Part shown: positions 14,748 to 24,635 of the stretch, piece after piece
How positions within the stretch are numbered: position 1 is the stretch's first letter
Layout: each line of letters begins with the position of its first letter
Assembly: GCA_964575455.1 (NCBI GenBank)
Contig: CAZNRX010000006.1
Span: forward strand, 1 to 64,000
Direction: 5' to 3'
Origin: SKLM01 sp964575455
GTDB lineage: Bacteria > Chloroflexota > Anaerolineae > B4-G1
Length of the DNA stretch: 64,000 nucleotides
Notes under the pieces: model-generated
Told to the model about the DNA's origin: nothing
What the model saw: only the letters and a program-made list of their open reading frames with translations
Database searches by the model: none
Made by a program: the position numbers and the translations under genes

Positions 14748-17639
14748 TCACTCGGCGTCCGCGAGCGCGGCTTCTAGCAATCCGCAGCCGATCGTAACCG
14801 CGCGCCTGGGCTCCTCCGCGTGCTCCACGAGCACCGCCAGCACGAATCGCGGGTCATCACCGGCTGGCGCCGCGCCGAGGAACCACGCGTGCGGCGCGCC
14901 CTCACCGGCAAGGGCGACGCCCCAATGCCCCAGCACGCCTCCCTCGCCCGACGGCGACCGATTCTCGCCCCACCGTCGCCAGGCGGAGAGCAGCCTCTGC
15001 GCCTCAGCCCGTGAGAGGATCAGGTGAGAACCGCCCGCCGCCGGAACCCCTTGCCAGCGTCCCTCACTGTCCTTGAAGCGAAGAACGTTTCTTCTCAATA
15101 TCTTGGGGAGCGCCGTCATCTTGACGGCATAGAAGCCAACAAGATGCTGGCGCTCCGTCTTTCTCCCCGAATTATTGAGAGCATACCGAAGAACCAGCTG
15201 TGGATCTGGCATCGTCCCGTCGGTGGCCACCGTCGCGGCCACCAGCGCCATCTGCAGCGGCGAGACCGTCAAGGCACCCTGGCCAACCGCCTCTTCCCGA
15301 GCGGACGAGATAAGCTGGGGGCTCCAGTCCGTCGCTTCGGTCGGGATCGCCAGAGGAGGAGACGTCGTCAATCGCCAGCGCCTCACCGCCTCCGCCAGGC
15401 CGTCCCGGCCCAGGCGCTGCCCTAGCGCGCCGATGGGCGCCGGACAGCCGGCGGCATAGGCGTTCGCCAGCGTGGCAGCGCCATCGGGTGGGAGGCTGCA
15501 GCCCAGTGGAACGTCATCCATCAGAACCTGTTCCGTCAGCTCCGAGCCAACATCGATCTCCAGATCATCGATCAGCCCCTCATGCAGCGCCTCCGCTACC
15601 ACGACCGTCTGCAGGGCAGTCCCGGGCTGATAGAGGCCCTGCGTGGCGCGGTTGACCAGCGGGGCGGACGCATCCTCCCGTAGCGTCTCCCACTGCTCGG
15701 CCAGCTGCGCGGGATCGAAGGTGGGAGCGGAGGCCATGGCCAGCACCTGGCCCGTCTCGGCGTCCAGCAGGACCGCTGCTCCCGCCTCTCCGTCCAGGGC
15801 CTGCTGAGCGCGTCGTTGGAGATCGGCGTCCAACGTCAGCTGGACGTCCCGGCCCTGCGGCGCGCGGTGAAGCAGCTCCGCCCAGCGCTCCTCTAGGGCG
15901 CCTCGATCCGCCTCTCCGCGCAGCGTCCCGTCGAAGGCCGCCTCGATACCACCGGTCCCATAGCGCAGGCTGGCATAGCCGACCACCGGGGCCGCCTGCG
16001 GCACAGGATAGGTGCGCGTGACGAGGCCGGATCGGCCCACCGTCGCGCCCGCCAGCACCTGGCCGTCGCGATCGAGGATGCGTCCCCGGACGATGCTCCG
16101 CTCGTAGACCACCCGGCGCGGGTTGTCCTCGCGAGCAACCAGCCAATCGGCCCTGAGCACACTCCAGTATCCACAAAACGCGGCCAACGCGACCAAGCCG
16201 AGGGTGAGGACGCCGGCCGTGCGGTGGATCGACAGCGTAGCTGACGCACTAGCCGAGGCGTCGGGGGCCGATGAATCGGTCGTCAATCTGCCACCACGAG
16301 GGTGGCGTCCCCACCTCCGGGACCCGCCCATCCTTTGGTCGCCCCGGCTGGAGATGCGGAGCAGCAGCCCGAGCACGATGAACGTGGACAGCAGAGAGGA
16401 GCCACCGTAGGAGAGAAAGGGCAGGGTCACGCCGGCGATGGGAGCGAGCCTCACGTTGGCGGCCATGATCACCCAGGCCTGGATGATCAACCCAGCCGTC
16501 AGGCCGGCCGCCAGGTAGCGCTCGAAGGCACGATCGGCGCGAGCAGCGGCCCGGAGGCCACGCAGCAGAAGGAGGCCGTACAGGGCAATGACGGCCAGAA
16601 GACCGACCAGGCCAAACGACTCCCCGATGGCAGCGAAGGTGAAATCTGTATGGACCGCGGGGATGTACGTGGGTCGCCCCAGGCCCAGGCCCTGTCCCAG
16701 GACCCCCCCCTCGCCGAAGGCGAGCAGCGACTGCACGATCTGAAAGGACCAGTCGGCGGCGCCCGACCACGGATTGAGCCAGGCATCGACCCGCAGCGCC
16801 AGCCGCGTCGACGTGGTGTAGCCGATCACGCCGGCCCCACCAAACAGAAGCAGACCCGCCGCGACGTAGCCCCACTGCTCCGTCGCCAGGTAGAGCATCG
16901 AGAGGAAGGTCAGGAAGAACAGCATCGCGGCCCCCAGGTCCTGCTGCGCAGCCAGAAGCAGGACGGCCAGGCCGAACATCACGAGGAGCGGGCCGACGTA
17001 AGCCATGGGGGGCAATCGGACGGGCCCCAGCTTCCTCCCCTCCGAGACGATCAGCCTGCGCCTATCGGCCAGATAAGAGGCCAGGAAGACGACCATCAGC
17101 AGCTTGAGCGGCTCCGAGGGCTGGAAATAGGCGCCGCCCAGGCCCAGCCACAGCCGCGGCCCCGATCCGGAGGGATTGACGCCCAGGAGAAGCGTGGCGG
17201 CCAGCAGAGCCAGCCCGCCCGCCAACCACGTGTAGCGATAGCGCTGCAGCCAGCTCAGATCCCGTCCGACCTGGATGACCACCAGCATCGCCATCGTGCC
17301 CAGCATCAGCCACGTGGCTTGCCGCGGGAGGAAGTTCGGGGCCACGCGACCCGCCATAAGCAGCCCCCACCCGCTCAGAAGCGCACCGGTCGGCAGAAGC
17401 AGAGGGTCACGGCCCGGCAGGTGGCGGCGCAGCGTCAGATGAGCGGTGGCAGAGGCGACCAGAAACACGGAGCAGGTGGTCACCAGGTGATAGACGTCAA
17501 ACGGCGCGTAGGCCAGGTGGAGGACAACGGCAGCGGTGACGACGAAGGCCGCCGCGAGGGCCAGGAGAAGACCCTCGCGGCGGCCAGCCCCCATCGCGCC
17601 GCGGATCGGCTGAGTCTCGTGCAGGCCTCGCGAAGCCAT
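14748..17639 (-). CDS. SEDS (RodA/FtsW-like) polymerase fused to a degenerate PBP domain
   Basis: One 963-residue polypeptide joins a SEDS peptidoglycan polymerase (about 20-430; conserved RLWLGLGGAYFQPSE at 162-176, QQDLG at 232-236, HTDF at 330-333, PFLSYGGSS at 407-415) to a class B PBP (membrane segment 475-495, transpeptidase-like fold 600-960). All three transpeptidase motifs are gone. Where SxxK belongs (NRATQGLYQPG...) there is T674-A-L-Q677, SxN is G731-C-P733, and KTGT is replaced by HWGVALAG (905-912), while flanking residues (PHAWFLGAAP) are preserved. The SEDS half is therefore likely active and the PBP half structural or allosteric. It starts 6 bases after mtnP; GAGAAGG abuts the ATG, so the exact start is uncertain. 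Confidence 0.92.
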   Translation of the reverse strand: MASRGLHETQPIRGAMGAGRREGLLLALAAAFVVTAAVVLHLAYAPFDVYHLVTTCSVFLVASATAHLTLRRHLPGRDPLLLPTGALLSGWGLLMAGRVAPNFLPRQATWLMLGTMAMLVVIQVGRDLSWLQRYRYTWLAGGLALLAATLLLGVNPSGSGPRLWLGLGGAYFQPSEPLKLLMVVFLASYLADRRRLIVSEGRKLGPVRLPPMAYVGPLLVMFGLAVLLLAAQQDLGAAMLFFLTFLSMLYLATEQWGYVAAGLLLFGGAGVIGYTTSTRLALRVDAWLNPWSGAADWSFQIVQSLLAFGEGGVLGQGLGLGRPTYIPAVHTDFTFAAIGESFGLVGLLAVIALYGLLLLRGLRAAARADRAFERYLAAGLTAGLIIQAWVIMAANVRLAPIAGVTLPFLSYGGSSLLSTFIVLGLLLRISSRGDQRMGGSRRWGRHPRGGRLTTDSSAPDASASASATLSIHRTAGVLTLGLVALAAFCGYWSVLRADWLVAREDNPRRVVYERSIVRGRILDRDGQVLAGATVGRSGLVTRTYPVPQAAPVVGYASLRYGTGGIEAAFDGTLRGEADRGALEERWAELLHRAPQGRDVQLTLDADLQRRAQQALDGEAGAAVLLDAETGQVLAMASAPTFDPAQLAEQWETLREDASAPLVNRATQGLYQPGTALQTVVVAEALHEGLIDDLEIDVGSELTEQVLMDDVPLGCSLPPDGAATLANAYAAGCPAPIGALGQRLGRDGLAEAVRRWRLTTSPPLAIPTEATDWSPQLISSAREEAVGQGALTVSPLQMALVAATVATDGTMPDPQLVLRYALNNSGRKTERQHLVGFYAVKMTALPKILRRNVLRFKDSEGRWQGVPAAGGSHLILSRAEAQRLLSAWRRWGENRSPSGEGGVLGHWGVALAGEGAPHAWFLGAAPAGDDPRFVLAVLVEHAEEPRRAVTIGCGLLEAALADAE

Positions 17640-17645
17640 CCTTCT

Positions 17646-18548
17646 CTAGGTCAGGTATTTGCCCACAATCGGCGCCAGCTTCTCCTTCGTTGCCTCCGGG
17701 ATGATCTCTCGATCGGTCAGCATAGCAGTCGCCAGAGCCTCGCTGCAGGCGCAGCCCAGCTCGACCTGGTCTAGCTGGGGCACCAACGCGCGAATCGCCT
17801 CCTGCGCCAGGGCCGTGTTCTGCTGCAGAATGCGAATGACGGCCTCCACGCTGACCTCCTCCTCGGTCTCGTGCCAGACGTCATAGTCGGTGACATGAGC
17901 CATCACGGCATAGCAGATCTCCGCCTCCCGGGCCAGGAATGCCTCCGGGCTGGTCGTCATCCCGATGATATCCATGCCCCAGGAGCGAAAGGTGAAGCTC
18001 TCACCCTTCGTGCTGAAGCGAGGCCCCTCAATGGTGATGAAACGACCGTGGGGGTGGACCGTCCCGCCGGCCGCCCGCACCGCCTCCCCCAGGAGCAGCG
18101 AGAGGCGCGGACAGAATGGCTGGGCCGTGCCGATATGAGCGACCAGGCCATCGCCGAAGAACGAATAGTCTCGCTGCTTGGTGAAGTCGAACAGCTGGTC
18201 GGGGATCACGATCTCACCGGGATGGAGGGTCTCCCGCAGAGAGCCACAGGCGCTCACCGAGATGATCTGCTCGACGCCCAGGCTCTTGAGGGCGAAGATG
18301 TTGGCCCGATAGTTGACCTCCGTGGGCATCAGCCGATGACCCCGCCCGTGCCGCGCCAGGAAAGCGACGGGCACGTCCTCAATCGTGCCAATCAGCACGT
18401 CGTCGGATGGATCGCCGAAAGGTGTGGTGACGCTGTGTTCCTGAACACCCAACAGCCCCTCCATTCGGTACAGACCGCTACCGCCGATGACGCCGATGCG
18501 GACAGGGCGCGGGCCGCTGAGCTTCTGAGACTGGGTGTTAGCGTTCAT
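17646..18548 (-). CDS. mtnP: S-methyl-5'-thioadenosine phosphorylase
   Basis: Phosphorolyses MTA to adenine and methylthioribose-1-phosphate in methionine salvage. The 300-residue product shows the PNP/MTAP family-2 landmarks in order: IGVIGGSGLY (phosphate site), FLARHGRGHRLMPTEVNYRAN, SVSACGSL, ITIEGPRFSTKGES, GMTTSPEAFLAREAE and VTDYDVWHETEEEVS. The DYD aspartates suit adenine rather than 6-oxopurines. The ATG has AAGGAG upstream. It sits between nadD and the SEDS-PBP fusion on the same strand. The upstream gap contains two 12-base direct repeats and a 14-base palindrome. Confidence 0.95.
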   Translation of the reverse strand: MNANTQSQKLSGPRPVRIGVIGGSGLYRMEGLLGVQEHSVTTPFGDPSDDVLIGTIEDVPVAFLARHGRGHRLMPTEVNYRANIFALKSLGVEQIISVSACGSLRETLHPGEIVIPDQLFDFTKQRDYSFFGDGLVAHIGTAQPFCPRLSLLLGEAVRAAGGTVHPHGRFITIEGPRFSTKGESFTFRSWGMDIIGMTTSPEAFLAREAEICYAVMAHVTDYDVWHETEEEVSVEAVIRILQQNTALAQEAIRALVPQLDQVELGCACSEALATAMLTDREIIPEATKEKLAPIVGKYLT

Positions 18549-18572
18549 AGGGTCTCCTTGTGGTGCGTTTGA

Positions 18573-18609
18573 AGGTTAGAACGTCTGGAGGTTAGAACGT
18601 TCGAACGTT
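18573..18609. promoter_or_regulatory. Direct repeats plus palindrome upstream of mtnP
   Basis: AGGTTAGAACGT occurs twice with 16-base spacing (18573-18584, 18589-18600) and runs into a perfect 14-base palindrome AACGTTCGAACGTT (18596-18609). Located 25-60 bases upstream of the mtnP start, it could be an operator or a degenerate short repeat. Confidence 0.4.
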
Positions 18610-18682
18610 GGTTTGTGCGCGAAACGCAGCGAGACGGGCGAAATATAACCAAGAGACGCATGCCCGCGCCCCCTCGGGCAGC

Positions 18683-19282
18683 CTACGGCCGGTAGAGACG
18701 ATGACGGCGCACGTATCGCTCAACGGGGGCTGGCACCAGATATCGGATCGGCAATCCCTTGGCCACGCGTCTCCGCAAATCCGTCCCCGAGATCTCCAGA
18801 TGAGGCGCATCCAACCACGCCACTCGCTCCGCGATGGCCGGCAGCCTGCTCGCCAGGGACGCCAGATCCGTCTCCCAGCCCGGCCGCTGCATCACGCCCA
18901 GCTGCGTCTGCTCCAAGATGCCCGATGGATCACGCCAGGTGGGGAACTGGGCCAGGCTGTCCCCTCCGACCAGGAAGAAGCAGACTGCATCCGGATACCT
19001 CTCGTTCAGGATCCTGAGCGTGTCGACCGTGTAGTGAGGACCAGGACGCTCCACGTCCACCCGGGAGAGGAGAAAGGCCGCGTTGTCGGCGACAGCTGCC
19101 TTCACCATCGCCACGCGATGGCGCGCCGGGGTGATGGGCTGCTTGGGCTTGTGGGGGGGCTGACCGGCAGGGACGAAGAGAACGCGATCCAGGTCGAGCT
19201 GCGCGAGAGCGTTCTCGGCCAGGACCAGATGCGCGTAGTGCGGCGGGTCAAACGTGCCCCCGATCACACCCAACCTGGCCAC
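18683..19282 (-). CDS. nadD: Nicotinate-nucleotide adenylyltransferase
   Basis: Adenylates nicotinate mononucleotide to deamido-NAD in NAD synthesis. Nucleotidyltransferase hallmarks: GVIGGTFDPPHYAHL near the N-terminus (HxxH type), FVPAGQPPHKPKQP, FFLVGGDSLAQFPTW, and the C-terminal ISGTDLRRRVAKGLPIRYLVP (ISSTxxR motif with SGT). I prefer the GTG at 19282 (199 residues), which has AGGA five bases upstream. An ATG at 19303 would add seven residues but lacks a ribosome binding site. It follows obg on the same strand, a common pairing. Confidence 0.95.
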   Translation of the reverse strand: MARLGVIGGTFDPPHYAHLVLAENALAQLDLDRVLFVPAGQPPHKPKQPITPARHRVAMVKAAVADNAAFLLSRVDVERPGPHYTVDTLRILNERYPDAVCFFLVGGDSLAQFPTWRDPSGILEQTQLGVMQRPGWETDLASLASRLPAIAERVAWLDAPHLEISGTDLRRRVAKGLPIRYLVPAPVERYVRRHRLYRP

Positions 19283-19335
19283 TCGCGTCCTGGAATCTGG
19301 CATCCGATGGTAAAGGTGTTGGTCCCGAAACGTGC

Positions 19336-20613
<1,278 letters not shown>

Positions 20614-20688
20614 TGCGTCCTTAGGATACCGCAAACGGGCGGTTAGTCAAGGTATGACGACGGGAAGCGTGCCACCCGCCAGCGTGGC

Positions 20689-21612
20689 CTATGCGTTGCT
20701 CGTCGCGGTCGTCTCGGGCAGCACCTGGCCAGCGTGACCGAGACCGGTCCACTCACGCCATGCCAGCGTCCACACGGTCGAGAAGTAACTCGTTATGGCC
20801 CCCCTGATCGCAAGCAGGACCGGCCAGAGAACGCAGCAGAGCAGCATCACGAGCCCCGGCAGAATCAGGGCGATGCCCAACACGGCGCTGATCACGAGTT
20901 GAAGCAAGAAGAGAATCAACGCTGGCCCAATGTTCTTCACCAGCACGTTGAGCCCGCGTCGGTAAGCCTCAATGACGCCCACATCCTCCAGCATGCAAGC
21001 CCGGTTGGCAAACGTGCGCAGAAGGCCAAGCACCAGGGAGATCGGCACCAGCACACAGGCCAGCACGGCAAAGAGAACCCCAAGCCCCGCGCCGGACGCC
21101 AGTGAAAAACGGTCTCCAAGCAGACCATAAGCGCCGGCGAAGAGGCCCGCGGCGGCCAGACCAGCGATGACCAGGAAGAACCCGGGAATCGCGGGCAGGA
21201 TGCCGATGCCCAACAATCGCCATCCCCTCTCCCATCCCGCGCGCCAGGCTTGAGCGAACGTCGAGGATCCGCCGCCGTCGATGGTGCTAGCTCCAGCGAT
21301 CAAGCCTCCACGGGCAATCGTCGAGACGATCCAGAGAGCGATCCCGACCACGACGGCCAAGCTGACGAACACCAGGATGGCGACGATAACGGCCACCTCC
21401 GGCACGCCAAGCTTCCCACGCATATCGGGGACGTCCCACTCCGGTGCGTCAAAGTCGAAATCGCCATTGTCGGACGGTATGCCGATGTTGCGGCCACCTG
21501 TGGCGCTGCCGCCGCTGCTGCTCCCCAGCGCGACGATCACGCCGAGAAGAATCAAGAACTTGTGCTCCCAGATGATGTGCCAAGCACGGCTCAGAATGCT
21601 TCCGTAGTCCAT
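20689..21612 (-). CDS. Hypothetical multi-pass membrane protein
   Basis: A 307-residue membrane protein starting MDYGSILSRAWHIIWEHKFL. The ATG at 21612 is preferred because GGAGG lies five bases upstream. There are about six hydrophobic segments: residues 20-32, 74-100, 134-170, 177-200, 235-255 and 257-280. A Gly/Asp-rich extramembrane loop (about 35-65) follows the first one. The arrangement resembles DUF7544/DUF4013-type membrane proteins, but I cannot assign a family. No promoter is recognised in the 200 bases upstream, and the next gene upstream is ilvD. Confidence 0.75.
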   Translation of the reverse strand: MDYGSILSRAWHIIWEHKFLILLGVIVALGSSSGGSATGGRNIGIPSDNGDFDFDAPEWDVPDMRGKLGVPEVAVIVAILVFVSLAVVVGIALWIVSTIARGGLIAGASTIDGGGSSTFAQAWRAGWERGWRLLGIGILPAIPGFFLVIAGLAAAGLFAGAYGLLGDRFSLASGAGLGVLFAVLACVLVPISLVLGLLRTFANRACMLEDVGVIEAYRRGLNVLVKNIGPALILFLLQLVISAVLGIALILPGLVMLLCCVLWPVLLAIRGAITSYFSTVWTLAWREWTGLGHAGQVLPETTATSNA

Positions 21613-21820
21613 CCTATCCTCCATTTTGACCAGGTCATGCTATGTCCGCAGAACCGTCAGCCTCTCGTTGTATTCGGCCACTTAACGTCGCGCGAGCGCT
21701 TTCCGCGTCGCTATGATGTTTCTCACCATGTGTACGCAGTTTCGCCCCGGGGAGTTGCACGTCAGGACTGAGTCGATCACAGCCGGAGACAACGCACGGA
21801 GGTGAATAGTTGCCTGTAAG

Positions 21821-23503
21821 CTACGTCAGGATCGCTCCCTCGCTGGCCGAGGAGACCATCGCCGCGTAGCGCGCCAGATACCCTCCGCTCACCCGCGGGG
21901 CCGGGGGGCTCCACGCCTCCCGGCGGCGATGCAGCTCATCCTGGGAGACGTGGAGCTCCAGCCGCTTGCGCGGGATATCCAGCTCGATCTCGTCCCCCTC
22001 CTCCACCAGGGCGATGACGCCCCCGACCGCCGCCTCGGGCGAGACGTGACAGATCGACGCGCCGCGCGTGGCACCGGAGAAACGCCCGTCGGTGAGGAGC
22101 GCCACCTCCTCGTCCAAGCCCATGCCAGCCAACGCCGAGGTGGGCATGAGCATCTCACGCATGCCCGGCCCTCCCCGAGGGCCCTCGTACCGAATCACGA
22201 CCACGTCGCCGCGCTCGACCTCACCACCGAGGATGGCCTCCATGGCCGCCTCCTCGCTCCCAAACACCCGGGCCGGGCCGCGATGCGACATCATCTCCGA
22301 GCTGACCGCCCCGGCCTTGACGACGGCGCCGTCCGACGCCAGGTTGCCCCACAACACGGCGATGCCGCCGCCAGCGCTGTGTGGCTCCTCCACGGAGCGA
22401 ATCACGGAGCCGCCGGGCTCCGTCCCGCTCCCGGCGGTCACCGGCTCGACGCCCTGCAGATTCTCGGCCAGAGTCGCGCCGGTCACGGTGGGGACGTCGC
22501 CATGGAGGCGCCCTCCGGCGTACAGCTCCGCCATCACCTTCGGTATGCCGCCTGCCTCATCGAGATCCTGCATATGGTGCGGGCCGGATGGGCTGAGCTT
22601 GACCAGATAGGGCGTGCGGGCGCTCACGGCGTCGAAGGTTTGCAGGGGCAAGGAGACGCCCGCGGCGTGCGCCACGGCCGGCAGGTGGAGCACCGTGTTC
22701 GTTGAACCGCCGATCGCCATATCGACCGCTATGGCGTTCTCGAAGGCCGCCTCGGTCATCACGTCCCGCGGGCGCAGGTCGCTTTCGACCAACGCCATGA
22801 CCTGCACGCCGGCCCTCTTGGCCAACCGCAGCCGCCCGCTCGTGACCGCCGGCACGGTGCCGTTCCCCGGCAGGCCCATGCCCAGGGCCTCGGTGAGGCA
22901 GTTCATGGTGTTGGCCGTGAACAACCCGGCGCAGGAACCGCACCCGGGGCAAGCCGCCAGCTCCAAGGCCTCAAGACGCCCCCTGTCCATGCGCCCGGCC
23001 TGTACTTGCCCCACAGCTTCGAACATCGTCTTGACGTCCACGTCCTCGCCCCGATAGCGCCCGGCCATCATCGGTCCGCCGCTGACGAAAATGGCGGGGA
23101 CGTTCAACCGGGCGGCGGCCATGAGCATCCCGGGCACGATCTTGTCGCAATTAGGGACGAACACGAGCCCATCGAAGGGGTGCCCCATCGCCATGACCTC
23201 CACAGAGTCGGCGATGAGCTCGCGGCTGGGCAGTGAGAAGCGCATCCCGGGGTGGCCCATCGCGATGCCGTCGCAGACGCCGATGGTGTTGAAGGCCAGC
23301 GGCGTGCCGCCGGCCATCCGCACGCCAGCCTTGACCGCCTCCGCGATCCGATCCAGGTGCACGTGACCCGGCACAACGTCGTTGTGGGCGTTGACCACGC
23401 CGATCAATGGTCGATCCAGCTCCTCGGGCGTCAGGCCCGTGGCATAGAAAAGGCTCCTGTGAGGAGCCCTCTCCAATCCTCGCTTCGCCTTGTCGCTACG
23501 CAT
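21821..23503 (-). CDS. ilvD: Dihydroxy-acid dehydratase
   Basis: Fe-S enzyme converting dihydroxyacids to 2-oxoacids in Val/Ile synthesis. The 560-residue product has Cys ligands in VPNCDKIVPGM, the ACPGCGSCAGLFTANTMN segment, and the C-terminal TDGRFSGATRG. Near residue 355 (EPVTAGSGTEPGGSVIRS) there is about ten residues more than in typical IlvD. The DNA there (22424-22437) shares 14 identical bases with the palindromic element in leuD. Last gene of the long ilv-leu operon, 38 bases after leuB. GGAG precedes the ATG. Confidence 0.97.
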   Translation of the reverse strand: MRSDKAKRGLERAPHRSLFYATGLTPEELDRPLIGVVNAHNDVVPGHVHLDRIAEAVKAGVRMAGGTPLAFNTIGVCDGIAMGHPGMRFSLPSRELIADSVEVMAMGHPFDGLVFVPNCDKIVPGMLMAAARLNVPAIFVSGGPMMAGRYRGEDVDVKTMFEAVGQVQAGRMDRGRLEALELAACPGCGSCAGLFTANTMNCLTEALGMGLPGNGTVPAVTSGRLRLAKRAGVQVMALVESDLRPRDVMTEAAFENAIAVDMAIGGSTNTVLHLPAVAHAAGVSLPLQTFDAVSARTPYLVKLSPSGPHHMQDLDEAGGIPKVMAELYAGGRLHGDVPTVTGATLAENLQGVEPVTAGSGTEPGGSVIRSVEEPHSAGGGIAVLWGNLASDGAVVKAGAVSSEMMSHRGPARVFGSEEAAMEAILGGEVERGDVVVIRYEGPRGGPGMREMLMPTSALAGMGLDEEVALLTDGRFSGATRGASICHVSPEAAVGGVIALVEEGDEIELDIPRKRLELHVSQDELHRRREAWSPPAPRVSGGYLARYAAMVSSASEGAILT

Positions 23504-23540
23504 AGCTCTCCTTCAGATCCTTACCTATCTCTTACCCTGT

Positions 23541-24635
23541 CTACAGCCGCGTCACCACGAGATCCCCCATCTCCGCCGTACCCACTGTCTTTGGTCCCGC
23601 GCCACATTCCCCGAGACTGGCGATGTCGGGGGTCCGCCCTTCGCCCAAGGCCACCTCCACGGCCCGCTCCACAGCCTGAGCCTCGTCCGTCAGTCCAAGT
23701 GAATGGCGTAACAGCATGGCCACGCTCAGGATGGTCGCCAGCGGATTCGCCACGCCCTCTCCCGCGATGTCGGGGGCGCTGCCATGGATCGGCTCGTAGA
23801 CGCCGAACCGTCCCGTCGATAACGACGCCGAGGGCAGCATACCCATCGAGCCTGCCAGCATAGCGGCCTCATCGGTGAGGATATCCCCGAACATGTTGGC
23901 TGTCAGGATGACGTCGAACTCCGATGGGCAGCGCAGCAGCTCCATCGCCGCGGCATCGACCAGCACGTGCTCCAGCTCCACGTCCGGGTAGTCCTTCGCC
24001 ACCTCCGTCACGACCCGACGCCAGAGGCGGGAAGTGGCCAGCACGTTCGCCTTGTCGACGGAGGTGACCCGCCCCTGGGTCGACGCCGTCGCCTTCCGCG
24101 CTCGGGCCAGGCGGAAGGCCCTGTGAGCGATGCGCTGCACCTCGCCCGCGTGGTAGGTCATAGTGTCATAGGCCGATGGATCGTCGGCGGTAGCTTCGCG
24201 GCGCTGGCCGAAGTAGATGCCCCCCGTCAGCTCCCGCACCACGAGCAGATCCACCCCATCCAGCAGCTCCGGGCGCAGCGGCGAGGCGCTCAGCAGCGTC
24301 GGATAGACGTGAACAGGGCGCAGGTTGGCGAAGAGCTCCAAGCCCTTGCGCAGCCCGAGCAGGCCCTGCTCCGGCCGCACGCCCGCCGCCGGGTCCGACC
24401 ATTTGGGACCGCCGACCGCCCCCAAAAGCACCGCATCGGCCCGGCGGCAGGCCTGCAGGGTCTCCTTCGGCAGTGGATCGCCCACAGCATCGATGGCACA
24501 ACCGCCGATCAAGGCCTCCTCGAACGTGAATCGATGACCGTACCGCTCCGCCACCGCTCGCAAGACCCTGACGCCCTCGGCCACGACCTCCGGGCCGATG
24601 CCGTCGCCGGGAAGGACTACGATTTGGGCGTCCAT
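23541..24635 (-). CDS. leuB: 3-isopropylmalate dehydrogenase
   Basis: NAD-dependent beta-decarboxylating dehydrogenase. 364 residues with GDGIGPEVVAEGVRVL at the start, GAVGGPKW, RELTGGIYFG, the KANVL metal/substrate region (SVDKANVLATS) and EPIHGSAPDIAGEGVANP near 280. In this operon it would also oxidise 3-methylmalate for the citramalate route to isoleucine. It overlaps cimA by 19 bases; GAAGGAG precedes the ATG. Confidence 0.97.
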   Translation of the reverse strand: MDAQIVVLPGDGIGPEVVAEGVRVLRAVAERYGHRFTFEEALIGGCAIDAVGDPLPKETLQACRRADAVLLGAVGGPKWSDPAAGVRPEQGLLGLRKGLELFANLRPVHVYPTLLSASPLRPELLDGVDLLVVRELTGGIYFGQRREATADDPSAYDTMTYHAGEVQRIAHRAFRLARARKATASTQGRVTSVDKANVLATSRLWRRVVTEVAKDYPDVELEHVLVDAAAMELLRCPSEFDVILTANMFGDILTDEAAMLAGSMGMLPSASLSTGRFGVYEPIHGSAPDIAGEGVANPLATILSVAMLLRHSLGLTDEAQAVERAVEVALGEGRTPDIASLGECGAGPKTVGTAEMGDLVVTRL

